Shown piece by piece: positions 1 through 9,344 of a DNA stretch of 64,000 nt (positions are counted from its first letter, which is position 1; each line of letters opens with the position of its first letter). The stretch covers positions 2,046,001-2,110,000 of the forward strand of contig NZ_BCVC01000001.1 of assembly GCF_001591545.1 (NCBI RefSeq). Reading direction: 5' to 3'. Under the pieces are notes generated by a model that did not search any database, was not told where the DNA came from, and saw only the letters and a list, made by a program, of their open reading frames with translations. The translations under genes and the position numbers were made by a program. This DNA is from Lederbergia lenta NBRC 16444 (lineage in GTDB: Bacteria; Bacillota; Bacilli; Bacillales; Bacillaceae_C).

Positions 1-1338
1 ATATATCGTCCTATCAAACGTCTTCAAGATGTGGTTCTACCGTCTTTCACCATGAAAGAAGACAAGAAACCACGTAATGAGTTTGATATTATTGAGAGCA
101 AAGTACAGTACATGCTTAAACAAAATGATCATCTCGAAGAAACACTTCAAAGCCAAGTGAGTCAATTAAAGCAATTTTTCATACTTAGATTATTAGATGG
201 AAAAGTAGATAAGGGGGAATTGCCAGGCAAACTAAAATCATTTGGCTATAACCAAGATTTTAAACAGATTAGTATACTCGCTTTACAAATCGACACACTT
301 GAAAACACTGGATTCGCTAGTAAAGAAGAAGACGTTTTATTATTTGTTATAAATACAATGATAGAAGAACTTATCCCTAGTCAATATCGCATGACTCCTA
401 TCGTTAAAAATAACGCACAAATCACTATACTTACGAGTAGACACGATACAAAAGAACAGCATATTTACTATTTAAATAATATTGCCGAAACCATTAAGAG
501 AATAGTGAAAGAAGATTTGAATATCCCTGTCAGTATTGGGATTAGTGAACCTTTTAATGATATTTCTAAATCAAAACATGCATATAAGGAAAGTTTAGAA
601 GCACTTAAGTATACATTGAAATTTGGAACTGAATCTGTGATCTTCTTCGAGAATTTAGAAAGGGGACAGGCATTCCATACTTACTTTCCAAAACAAATTG
701 AAAATGAATTATTTGATGCGATTAAAATTAGTGATAAAGATAAGGTTGATGACTTACTCGATCAACTACTTACAGCTATTTTCGAAAAAGATTTAAATCA
801 CTTACAATATCAAATAGCAATTGTCCGTTTTTTAAATGATTTAATTGAATTAATGCAAACATTAGGAATTGACGTATTAGAATTAGAAGATAATCGATCC
901 ATGTTCGAAAAAATCCATGAACTTAAATCATTTGCAGAGGTACGAGGTTGGCTTGTAGATATGATTATTAACCCGCTAATAAATAAGATTGAAAAACGAT
1001 CGGAGTCTCAATACAAAAATATTTCCGACAATATCATTCACATTATTCAGGAAGAGTTTGATACTGATATCACACTTGACATTATCGCGGCAAGACTTCA
1101 TTACAATCCAAATTATTTAAGCAGTGTTTTCCGTAAAGAAATGAATATTTCTTTCAGTGAATATTTATCTCTATATCGATTAAATAGTGCAAAGAAATGG
1201 TTATTAGAAACAGATATGTCTGTGAAAGAGATCTCTGAAAGACTCAATTATAATAATCCACAAAACTTTATTCGATCGTTCCGAAAAATCGAAGGGACGA
1301 CTCCCGGCAAATACCGAGAAATAAAAAAGACCTTTTAA
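1..1338 (+). CDS. AraC-family regulator with membrane sensor (C-terminal part, cut by window edge)
   Basis: The frame is open to the first base, so only the C-terminal ~445 residues are visible. The last ~100 residues form an AraC/XylS double helix-turn-helix (motifs LDIIAARLHYNPNYLSSVF and VKEISERLNY..PQNFIRSFRK). The middle is the divergent linker seen in YesN-like regulators. The leading residues IYRPIKRL resemble the segment just after the second membrane helix of membrane-anchored AraC sensors, so the missing N-terminus is probably a Cache-type sensor (inference). It faces the oligosaccharide ABC transporter and GH43 gene on the other strand and is their likely activator. An esterase gene follows 52 bp downstream on the same strand. 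Confidence 0.85.
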   Translation: MYRPIKRLQDVVLPSFTMKEDKKPRNEFDIIESKVQYMLKQNDHLEETLQSQVSQLKQFFILRLLDGKVDKGELPGKLKSFGYNQDFKQISILALQIDTLENTGFASKEEDVLLFVINTMIEELIPSQYRMTPIVKNNAQITILTSRHDTKEQHIYYLNNIAETIKRIVKEDLNIPVSIGISEPFNDISKSKHAYKESLEALKYTLKFGTESVIFFENLERGQAFHTYFPKQIENELFDAIKISDKDKVDDLLDQLLTAIFEKDLNHLQYQIAIVRFLNDLIELMQTLGIDVLELEDNRSMFEKIHELKSFAEVRGWLVDMIINPLINKIEKRSESQYKNISDNIIHIIQEEFDTDITLDIIAARLHYNPNYLSSVFRKEMNISFSEYLSLYRLNSAKKWLLETDMSVKEISERLNYNNPQNFIRSFRKIEGTTPGKYREIKKTF

Positions 1339-1390
1339 TATAATGGCAGTTTACGAAAAACATGATAAAAATTACTTTCCGGAGGAAAAT

Positions 1391-2179
1391 ATGACTATAT
1401 TATTATGGGAAAAAGAAGCTCCACATGCTAAAGGTGAAACTGCTGAGGATCGGCCTCACCTTATTCCTTACATCGTGAACGAAAATGAAAATCATGCTGC
1501 GGTTGTCATTTGCCCCGGTGGTGGATATGTTCGACGCGCTGATCATGAAGGTGAACCTATAGCTAAATGGTTAAATAGTTTAGGTATTTCAGCTTTTATC
1601 CTACATTATCGCGTAGCACCATATAAACACCCAGTGCCACTAATAGATGCACAGCGAGCGATAAGTCTAGTACGTTATCGTGCAGATGAGTGGAATATTA
1701 ACAAGAATAGAATTGGTATTCTCGGATTCTCTGCTGGCGGACATTTAGCTTCCACTGCTGCGACACTTTATGATTTCCATAATGGAAGATCTAAAGATAA
1801 AATAGACAAAGAAAGTAGTCGCCCGAATATAGCGATTCTATGCTATCCAGTTATATCTTTTAGTAGATTTATTCATGAAGGATCAATGAATAATCTTATC
1901 GGAGATCATGCGGAACAAACATTAAGAGAATACTTATCTAGCGAAAATAATATATCAGAAAGTACACCCCCCGTTTTTATGTGGCATACAGCCGATGACG
2001 CGTCTGTTCCAGTTGGAAATGCCTTAGTTTTTGCAGATGCACTAAGTGAAAAAAAGATTCCGTTTGAATTACATATCTTTCAAAGCGGACGCCATGGACT
2101 TGGATTAGCAATGGATGAGCCAGATGTTGCCTCATGGACGATGACATGTGAAACCTGGCTAAGAAAACAAGGATTTTAA
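1391..2179 (+). CDS. Alpha/beta-hydrolase, probable acetylxylan/feruloyl-type esterase
   Basis: A 262-residue protein. It has a glycine-rich oxyanion segment (CPGGGY), a nucleophile elbow GFSAGG, an acid-bearing segment (DDASVPV) and a C-terminal His (SGRHGLGLA), the order of the BD-FAE/esterase-lipase family that deacylates plant polysaccharides. No signal peptide is visible, so it probably acts on imported oligosaccharides. The start at 1391 is preferred over the ATG at 1343 because GGAGG lies five bases upstream of it and the family normally begins near this LLWE segment. It directly follows the AraC regulator. The exact ester substrate is inferred from the neighbouring GH43 gene and transporter. 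Confidence 0.82.
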   Translation: MTILLWEKEAPHAKGETAEDRPHLIPYIVNENENHAAVVICPGGGYVRRADHEGEPIAKWLNSLGISAFILHYRVAPYKHPVPLIDAQRAISLVRYRADEWNINKNRIGILGFSAGGHLASTAATLYDFHNGRSKDKIDKESSRPNIAILCYPVISFSRFIHEGSMNNLIGDHAEQTLREYLSSENNISESTPPVFMWHTADDASVPVGNALVFADALSEKKIPFELHIFQSGRHGLGLAMDEPDVASWTMTCETWLRKQGF

Positions 2180-2186
2180 TTAAGAT

Positions 2187-2235
2187 GGGAGCATCCAAAA
2201 AGCCGTAACGACTGACTTTTTGGGTGATCCTATTC
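2187..2235 (+). terminator. Hairpin after the esterase gene
   Basis: An imperfect stem pairs GGAGCATCCAAAAAG with CTTTTTGGGTGATCC and is followed by a T-rich stretch. The left arm (GAGCATCCAAAAAGCC) recurs at 29555-29570 in the terminator of the pseudouridine synthase gene. Confidence 0.5.
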
Positions 2236-2421
2236 TTTTATTTAAAGGTTATGTTAACTTTGACTATTGATTTTGCTGGAGGCGACGTTTCCTGGGATTC
2301 TGTTAGCATCCTCGTTGCAGGAGACCTCGTGTTGACTCGCTAACCACATAAGAGTCTCGCACGCCTTCTGCTAACAATCACATAATCCTCAAGGCTAAAT
2401 CCTTATTAGATAGCCTCTCTC

Positions 2422-3974
2422 TTATGGAAGTCCGCTATATTCAAAATAATCAATATCAACATAATTTTTGCTATGCATACCATTACTACTTGCAAATATT
2501 CCTATATATGTACCAACAAATCCACCAGCAACATCTGTGCTTAAAATTCGGCCATCTGCATTCTCATATAGCATTTTCCATTGCTCAGCATTTTCCGCGT
2601 AATAAAATTGATAGTTTTGCTCATATGTCTCAACTTTTAAATAGACTTCAGAATTATTAAAAGCATGCGCAGCAAGCAAATGTTCTTTTCCTGATTCTCT
2701 TTTAATCAATTTGATTTCCGTTTTTACAATTTCCATTCTGTATTGAAAATCTTGATTTTGTAATAAAACAAGTCCCACTACCTCTTGTTCATTATCTGGA
2801 TGAAATTCCATTTTTGTTCTCACTGCAAAATTAATATGTTGCTGTCTTCTACCAATAAAACTAGGGTTTACTTCTTCTGTCATCGTTTCAGGTTTTAAAT
2901 ATAATCGGAGATGTCCCTGTCTTTCTTTTAATGACCAAAATTCCTCTCGTGGTGTTCGAATAAAGTTCCACTGCATCCCTAGAGTATCAGTATCAAAATG
3001 ATCACATGCTGATCCAGCCTGCCATCTTTTTTCCTCCAAAAGTGGACGTACACCTTCCATTTCTACAATCCCTTTTCCAGGATTGACAACTGGCCAACCA
3101 TTTTCCCAAATAACAGGAACTAAAAATGACTCTCTTCCCAAATTACGATATTCTCCACCATATGGCCGTGAACCAAGACATACCATCCACCATTCACCGT
3201 TTTGTGTTTCCACAATATCAGCATGGCCCACATTGACGATTGGATAGTCTTTACCTAAATGTCTATGTGTTAAAATTGGATTTGTCTTAGACCCTTCATA
3301 TGGACCTGTTATTGATTCACTGCGAGCAATTGTCACAGAGTGGGTAAATCCCGTTCCCCCTTCAGCAATAATTAAATAATACATCCCTTCTACCTTATAA
3401 ATATGTGGCGCTTCTTGCGCATGTATTTGTTTTAATGCCCCATCCCAGAGACTAAACTTCTTCCCCATAAGCTGATTTGTTCCCAAATCTAGCTCTTGCA
3501 TCCAAATTTCCATAGCTTCGGATAATCTTGCCCACTTGGTGGCCTTCGATTCGCTGTTACATAAGCCTTGCCATCATCATCAAAAAACAAAGAGGAATCA
3601 ATGCCAGGACAGTCTTCTAGCCAATTTGGATCAGACCATGGACCTTCTGGATTTTCGGTAGTAACAAAAAAGTTTCTTCTCTCTCCTGATGCACTTTCAA
3701 CAAACGTCGTAATCATATAGAAAATACCTTTATGGTAGCGAATGGTTGCAGCATAGATACCTTTTGAGTTTGGTGTTCCATCAAGATTTAACTGGCTCGG
3801 ACGATCCAGTACATGACCAATTTGACGCCAATTAACGAGATCTTTACTATGAAAGATAGGAACGCCTGGGAAATATTCAAATGTTGAAGCAATTAAATAG
3901 TAATCATTATCCACCCTGCATATCGAAGGATCTGCGTAGCATCCCGGTATAATTGGATTTTTAAAAGTTGTCAT
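2422..3974 (-). pseudogene. Glycoside hydrolase family 43 (beta-xylosidase/arabinofuranosidase type), frameshifted
   Basis: Two reading frames together give a normal-length (~520 residue) GH43 protein. The first (3974 down to about 3513) has the general-base Asp in PGCYADPSI and the second Asp in GIDSSLFFDDDGKAY. The second (3513 to 2422) continues with IWMQELDLG, the acid Glu in EAPHIYK, AEGGTGF, HRHLGKDYPIVNVGHAD and a C-terminal beta-sandwich. Adding one G after the TGG codon near 3510 restores PKLWEIWMQELDLG, so a single-base deletion separates the halves. Catalytic residues fall on both sides, so neither fragment should be active. The start at 3974 has AGGAG and AAGGG upstream. It is the last gene of the leftward transporter-esterase series. 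A sequencing error is possible. Confidence 0.88.
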
Positions 3975-4141
3975 ACCCTTAGCTCCTATTAGCACAATAG
4001 CTTTCCCCCTTATATTAACGTGCACAGTTATTACTTTTAGTACTCATAAAAATACCTTCATCAGATGCCTTGATAAACACTAAAAAATCTGCTATCAAAA
4101 CATTGTTTTCCTCCAATTTCATATCTAGCGTTCGAACATCA

Positions 4142-5152
4142 TTATGATATCTGCTCTAGTAACCACTCATATGATTTTTCTCCACTTATTTCATGACCGC
4201 CTTCGAAATAATGAGTGGTAACTAATTCTCCCGCTCCAAAACTTTTATATATATCTATGATCTTTTCTGAAGCAATCTTTACATGCTTTTTAGGAAAAAG
4301 TGGATCCTCATTTCCCGCTTCAATAAACAATGGTCTTGGAACGAGCAAAGCAATTAATTCTGGCATTTCAGCATATTCTAAAATTCTAGGTATGTAATTA
4401 TCTAAACAGTGCCTTCTTGCCATGATGCTCCCTTGAAATGTATTCGTATATCCGGAAACAACTATTGCAGAAATCCGATTGTCGAGTATTGAGGTAAAAG
4501 CGGCGATTAGACCACCACCAGATATGCCCATACAACCAATTTTCCCACTATCCACTTCTTCGCGTGTTTCCAAATAATCTAACACTCTTCTACATTCGAA
4601 AATTCTTAGACCAGCAATTGTTTTTCCAAGTAACAGGAGCTGACTTGCAATGGAATAGCACGAGTTATCCTCCACTTTTCCGGGAGTATAACTCGGTGTA
4701 TAGCGTCTTCCACCAAAGCCAATCAATTCTGGAGCAACGACAACCATGCCTCTTTTAACTAGTTCAACTGCAAAATCTTGATGATAACCTGGCTCTCCAT
4801 CTCGTTCAGTTCCATCTACATTGATTCCAACAATATCTTTGTTGCCATAACCATGACCATGTAAAGCTAGAACAGCTGGATATGGCTGTCTTACTTTATC
4901 ATTTGGGATTAATACATACATTTGCATTCTTAAATTAGGCAAAGTAGTTATTTCGATACTGTATCTCGTATAACCATCTTTTTTAATTTCTTCAAGTATC
5001 TTTGTCTGTAGAGGTTCCACACTTGAAAATTGTCCAAGTGATTCTTGAAATTGTAATTTCAATCTTTGTTTCCAATCAGCATTATAGGTTTTAGCATGTG
5101 TTTTCATTGCTTCTTCATATAAATCTTCTATAAAAGAGTGTTCTGCCCACAT
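4142..5152 (-). CDS. Alpha/beta-hydrolase family esterase
   Basis: A 336-residue cytoplasmic hydrolase of the dienelactone-hydrolase/acetylxylan-esterase-like group. Visible elements are LHGHGYGNKD (oxyanion region), GISGGG (Ser nucleophile elbow), EAGNEDPLFP (acid) and EGGHE (His). There is no signal peptide. It lies between the LplC-type permease and the frameshifted GH43 gene in the same direction, so it probably removes acetyl or other ester groups from imported oligosaccharides. That role comes from context. With the esterase at 1391 the locus has two unrelated esterases. Confidence 0.78.
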   Translation of the reverse strand: MWAEHSFIEDLYEEAMKTHAKTYNADWKQRLKLQFQESLGQFSSVEPLQTKILEEIKKDGYTRYSIEITTLPNLRMQMYVLIPNDKVRQPYPAVLALHGHGYGNKDIVGINVDGTERDGEPGYHQDFAVELVKRGMVVVAPELIGFGGRRYTPSYTPGKVEDNSCYSIASQLLLLGKTIAGLRIFECRRVLDYLETREEVDSGKIGCMGISGGGLIAAFTSILDNRISAIVVSGYTNTFQGSIMARRHCLDNYIPRILEYAEMPELIALLVPRPLFIEAGNEDPLFPKKHVKIASEKIIDIYKSFGAGELVTTHYFEGGHEISGEKSYEWLLEQIS

Positions 5153-5273
5153 TATGCGCCCTCCAATTTTCTGTAAAGCTCTGACTTCTCCGCATTTTAA
5201 ATAATGATCTAATTAAAAGGTAAAGGGGGTAATTTACTAGTAATAACGAACTTATTGCATTGCTCCTCAAGAT

Positions 5274-5310
5274 AGACACCCATTTTATTGTTTTAGTAAA
5301 ATGGATGTCT
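5274..5310. repeat. Inverted repeat between permease and esterase genes
   Basis: AGACACCCATTTTA pairs with TAAAATGGATGTCT around a nine-base loop, with one mismatch. No T-run follows on either strand, so it may be an mRNA processing or stability hairpin rather than a terminator. Confidence 0.45.
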
Positions 5311-5381
5311 TATCAAGCCCTACCCTTTCTATAACTAACACAGGAGATCTCTCCGATATGAACGTCTCTCCTTTAAGAAAC

Positions 5382-6257
5382 TTATTCTTTAAGAGATCCT
5401 AGAAGAGCACCTTTTGTAAAATGTTTCTGTAAGAAAGGATATACCATAAGTACTGGGACTGTTGCGACAACAATAACTGCCATCTTCACTGTAATTTCTG
5501 GCGGCAGAATATCCGTAAATTCGGCACTGTCATAGCTTAAACCACTTGCAAGTACGACGATTTGCCGAAGTAATACCTGAATTGGCCATTTTGCTGCATC
5601 ATTAATATATAAAATGGCGTGCATATAGGTGTTCCAATAGGTGACGGCATAAAACAGAGATATCGTCGCGATTGCTGGCATCGAACAAGGAATGACAATT
5701 CGGAATAAAACACCAAAATCATTACACCCATCTATTTTGGCAGACTCTACCAATCCTTCTGGAAGGCCTTGGAAAAAACTCCGTAAAATAATCATATTAA
5801 ACACATTAATTGATACAGGAATAACCAAAGCTGCCAGTGAATCTAGTAAACCTGTATTTTTAACTATAAGGAACGTGGGAATCATCCCTCCATTAAATAA
5901 CATTGTAAAGATGACGAAAAACATGATTTGTTTTCTACCGACTAAATCCCTTCGTGAAAGCCCGTACGCTGTCAAAATAGATAAAAACATACTCCAAATC
6001 GTTCCAAATAATGTCACACCAATCGATACGAGCAGTGCCTTGAATATGGTATCTGTTGAGAAAATATATTTATAGGCAGCCAAGCTAAACTCTGTCGGAA
6101 ATAAGACAAAGCGCTTTTGTGCAAGCTCTGCACTTGTTGTAAAAGAACTTGCTACAACATGTATGAACGGAAGCACAGTAACGAGTGCGATAATTACAAG
6201 CAGAATCGTATTCGTCCAATTAAATATCCGGCTACCTAGTGTCTTATCTTCAACCAT
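5382..6257 (-). CDS. Carbohydrate ABC transporter permease, LplC/YtcP type
   Basis: A 291-residue integral membrane protein with about six hydrophobic segments. It has the MalG-type EAA loop as ESAKIDGCNDFGVLFRIVIP, which docks on the ATPase, and the terminal KHFTKGALLGSLKE typical of LplC/YtcP permeases. It pairs with the LplB-type permease upstream and two solute-binding proteins to form a CUT1-family oligosaccharide importer. No ATPase gene is present; such systems commonly use a shared MsmX-type ATPase encoded elsewhere. AAGGAGG precedes the ATG. A cre-like sequence lies just upstream at 6280. Confidence 0.92.
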   Translation of the reverse strand: MVEDKTLGSRIFNWTNTILLVIIALVTVLPFIHVVASSFTTSAELAQKRFVLFPTEFSLAAYKYIFSTDTIFKALLVSIGVTLFGTIWSMFLSILTAYGLSRRDLVGRKQIMFFVIFTMLFNGGMIPTFLIVKNTGLLDSLAALVIPVSINVFNMIILRSFFQGLPEGLVESAKIDGCNDFGVLFRIVIPCSMPAIATISLFYAVTYWNTYMHAILYINDAAKWPIQVLLRQIVVLASGLSYDSAEFTDILPPEITVKMAVIVVATVPVLMVYPFLQKHFTKGALLGSLKE

Positions 6258-6279
6258 TGTTTTTCAACCTCCTTAGATG

Positions 6280-6293
6280 TATAAGCGCTTTCT
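6280..6293. promoter_or_regulatory. Candidate CcpA cre site
   Basis: TATAAGCGCTTTCT differs from the consensus TGWNANCGNTNWCA only at the second and last positions. It lies between the two permease genes, 22 bp from the lplC-type start, where it could mediate roadblock-type carbon catabolite repression. Confidence 0.45.
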
Positions 6294-6399
6294 ATAAATA
6301 GATCCCTTATTACAAATTAGATAACGTCGCGGTAATATGCAGATCCAAAGATGTTAGTCCCGTTCACATTTACTTAATATACTTCTTATAGTAACCCGA

Positions 6400-7362
6400 T
6401 TAATATATTCCCTCTTCGCCTATTTTTTTCGCGAATTTGTTCGCGCCTATTACGAGCACTAAGCCAATCAGTCCTTTAAAGAGACCTATCGCAGTACTAT
6501 AACTATACTGTCCTTGCTTCAACCCTGTTGTATACACATAGGTATCGAAGATTTCTCCAACTTCGCGGTTTGATGCATTTAGGAGTAAGTATACATGTTC
6601 AAACCCAAGTTCTAGTACATCACCGATTTTCAAGATTAGAAGTACGACAATAACACTTTTAATAGCTGGAATCGTAATATGCCAAATTTGTTGAAGACGA
6701 TTGGCTCCGTCCATGCGAGCTGCTTCATACATAGAAGGATCAACTGCTGCAATCGCTGCTAAATATATGATAGTTCCCCAACCAGCCTCACGCCAGATAA
6801 CTTGAGTAATGTACATCGGTCTAAACCAGCTTTCATTTAATAGAAAATTGATCTTCTGAAGTCCGAATGTTTCCAACATTCCATTCACAAGTCCGCCATC
6901 CATCGTCAGCAACACATAACTAATCGAAACGATAATGACCCAACTCATAAAGTGAGGTATATAAATAAGTGTTTGTACTGTACGTTGAAATGCACGAAGC
7001 CTTACCTCGTTTAACATTAATGCTAAAACGATCGGAATGGGGAAGAATATTAAGATATTCAACCCAAATAATATAATGGTATTTTTGAAGATCATCCAAA
7101 AAGCAGGTTCAGTAAATAAACGGTGAAAATGTTCGAACCCTACCCAATCACTTCCCAGAATACCTTTGTATGGTTTATAGTCTTGAAATGAAATGACAAG
7201 TCCGTACATTGGAATATACTTGTAAATGAAGAAATATAATAATCCCGGGAAAATCATAATATACAGTAACTTGTTTTTCTTCACCCGTCTTATGAGTTCC
7301 GAACGCATAGCAGATTTATCTACCATTTCTTCTACAGGCTCCATTGCAGTCTCTATTTTCAT
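6400..7362 (-). CDS. Carbohydrate ABC transporter permease, LplB/YteP type
   Basis: A 320-residue inner-membrane permease. A cytoplasmic N-terminal arm is followed by six predicted helices. The EAA loop YEAARMDGANRLQQIWHITIP is clear, as are family signatures YGLVISFQDYKPYKG and the C-terminal ANKFAKKIGEEGIY. AAAGGAAA precedes the ATG. It lies 97 bp downstream of the nearer solute-binding gene and 142 bp upstream of the partner permease, so the transport genes probably form one leftward unit. Confidence 0.92.
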   Translation of the reverse strand: MKIETAMEPVEEMVDKSAMRSELIRRVKKNKLLYIMIFPGLLYFFIYKYIPMYGLVISFQDYKPYKGILGSDWVGFEHFHRLFTEPAFWMIFKNTIILFGLNILIFFPIPIVLALMLNEVRLRAFQRTVQTLIYIPHFMSWVIIVSISYVLLTMDGGLVNGMLETFGLQKINFLLNESWFRPMYITQVIWREAGWGTIIYLAAIAAVDPSMYEAARMDGANRLQQIWHITIPAIKSVIVVLLILKIGDVLELGFEHVYLLLNASNREVGEIFDTYVYTTGLKQGQYSYSTAIGLFKGLIGLVLVIGANKFAKKIGEEGIY

Positions 7363-7459
7363 AGCTGATTTCCTTTCTATAAGAAATATTTTGTAAAGCT
7401 GTATGTGTAGCGGGGAGGTTATTCAGCTCCAGATTCTTACTACACAGCACATTATCTTT

Positions 7460-8971
7460 CTATTTTTCGTTTTGCTTTATAAAGTCTTCAGTAAATTCCT
7501 TGATAATTTCATCTCCGCCAGATTCCTCCCAATCTTCGATTATTTTTTCGAATCCCTTTTCGTCAATTTGGCCAAGAATAAATTTATATGTTGCATCTGT
7601 AATCATTTGATTCAGCCTCTCACCAATTTCAATATAAGTAGGTGATTCTAGTGGGATGCTCATATCCTGAATAAGATAATTATCATTATCTCGAATTAAT
7701 TCTTCTGCTTTTACTCTTGCATCATAAGTTGCTACTCCTTCGTATCTTCCGTTCGTCGCTGGCTCTCCAATTTCCATCGATTGATAGGGCTTTACTTCAC
7801 GATCAATTAATTTAGCATCTGAATCTTGTAATGCAGCCCCATCCTGCATAGTATAATGTTCGCCTTCAATTCCCCAAAAGAGCAAATTTGCTATTTCCTT
7901 AGATGCTAACTGATCAAAAAAATGTAAAATATGCTTTAATTCTTCTTCTGTTTTCACTGCAGATTTAGAGAATAGTAGAACAGATCCATAACCAGGCAAT
8001 GACCAAATTCGATATTTTCCATCTTTACCTTTAATTTGATTTTGCACGTCAAACTTTACATCTGGATTTATATTTATTGCATCATTATTCATAGCAAATA
8101 CGTCTCCCATGGAACCAACATACATCCCAGCATCTCCATTTTTGAAGAATGCTTGCTGATCATCCTTACTTGTCACAGGGAAATCTTGATTGATATAGCC
8201 TCTATCACGTAATTCTTTAAAAAATTTCATTGTATCAATATACTCTGAAAACATAAATTCAGGAATTACTTTACCATCTTTCTCTCCCCAGTTGTTTGGC
8301 GTACCATGCCAAGAAGCTACTGTTTTAAATGCCCCATAAATTAAATCATTTCTGTCCGTAATTCCAAACGTGTCATTCTTCCCATTGCCATCTGGATCCT
8401 CTTCTGTAAAAGCTCTTGCCATTTCATAAAATTCATCAATATTTGTCGGAGCTGACAAACCCAAATGATCTGCCCAGTCTTTGCGAAAAATTAAACCAGA
8501 TCGCGCAGCTGGTCTACCTTGATATAGCGCATAGATTTTCCCATCAACAGAAGTATTTTTAAATGATTGTTCATTTAAATTTTTTAAGTTTGGAAATTCA
8601 TCGAGAAACGGACCTATTTCCCAGAACTGATCATCTCGGATTGCTTCTTTAAACTGAAGAAAAGTTGTTGTGTTCCCTAAAAAAGTTGCTTCAGGTAATG
8701 TACCAGTAGCAAATGCTGAATTAAGTTTTTCGTTATAATTACCATCTGGCACCCATTGGATATTAATATCTGTTTCCGTCTTTTCTTCGATGAGTTTTTC
8801 AATTTTATCGGAGGGAACTTCTGGTGTATGTAGCGTTGTCATAATTGTAAACTCTTTTGCACTACTTTTTTTCTCCGAACTGCTAACACCTGAAGAACAG
8901 GATGCTAAGGTACTTACTCCCATTAAAGTCGCTAAACTAGCACAAAGTATTCTCTTTCTAGTTTTAAACAA
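7460..8971 (-). CDS. Extracellular solute-binding lipoprotein, paralogue 1 (LplA/YtcQ type)
   Basis: About 503 residues, with a lysine/arginine-rich N-terminus, hydrophobic core and lipobox LASC, so it is a membrane-anchored lipoprotein receptor. The body is a large family-1 type solute-binding protein with the loop DPDGNGKNDTFGI, a Ca-binding-like element common in LplA-type proteins. The TTG at 8971 is chosen because AGGAG lies nine bases upstream, whereas it directly abuts the ATG at 8980. It is closely similar along its whole length to the next gene upstream. It probably delivers hemicellulose-derived oligosaccharides to the LplB/LplC pair; the ligand is inferred from the neighbours. Confidence 0.9.
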   Translation of the reverse strand: MFKTRKRILCASLATLMGVSTLASCSSGVSSSEKKSSAKEFTIMTTLHTPEVPSDKIEKLIEEKTETDINIQWVPDGNYNEKLNSAFATGTLPEATFLGNTTTFLQFKEAIRDDQFWEIGPFLDEFPNLKNLNEQSFKNTSVDGKIYALYQGRPAARSGLIFRKDWADHLGLSAPTNIDEFYEMARAFTEEDPDGNGKNDTFGITDRNDLIYGAFKTVASWHGTPNNWGEKDGKVIPEFMFSEYIDTMKFFKELRDRGYINQDFPVTSKDDQQAFFKNGDAGMYVGSMGDVFAMNNDAININPDVKFDVQNQIKGKDGKYRIWSLPGYGSVLLFSKSAVKTEEELKHILHFFDQLASKEIANLLFWGIEGEHYTMQDGAALQDSDAKLIDREVKPYQSMEIGEPATNGRYEGVATYDARVKAEELIRDNDNYLIQDMSIPLESPTYIEIGERLNQMITDATYKFILGQIDEKGFEKIIEDWEESGGDEIIKEFTEDFIKQNEK

Positions 8972-9344
8972 AGCTGTCATCTCCTATATCTTATTTAACC
9001 TTTTTGTTGACTCCAACATATCCTATATTCGGTTATTTCGTAAATAATCACTTTGCCATATTAGCTCGAAACCCATTTATTGTAGGGATTAACGATGATT
9101 TATCTAAGAAAATGATTACATCATTTTAATAACAGAAGCAAACCTCATTAATAGGTTCGCTTCTGTTATCCTTTTTCCTGTTTAAGTTTAGTACGCTGTT
9201 CACAAGGTAGTTAAAAGTATACACAGCTTTAACTCACTATTTTTTCACATATGGGTTAACGCTATAATTAATAAATATGATAATTCACTTTCCCTAAATT
9301 CAATTGCTTTTGGTAACACATTCATAAGGAATAATCCTAATAGA
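8972..9344. other. Gap between the two solute-binding genes
   Basis: No gene seen. It contains the 12-base motif CGTAAATAATCA (9039-9050), which recurs at a similar distance upstream of the other paralogue (10939-10950), and a strong hairpin at 9129-9169. Confidence 0.6.
9129..9169. terminator. Strong hairpin between paralogous solute-binding genes
   Basis: ATAACAGAAGCAAACCT and AGGTTCGCTTCTGTTAT form a 17-bp stem with one mismatch and a seven-base loop. A short T-run follows on the plus strand only. For leftward transcripts it may attenuate or stabilise the mRNA between the two receptor genes. Confidence 0.55.
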
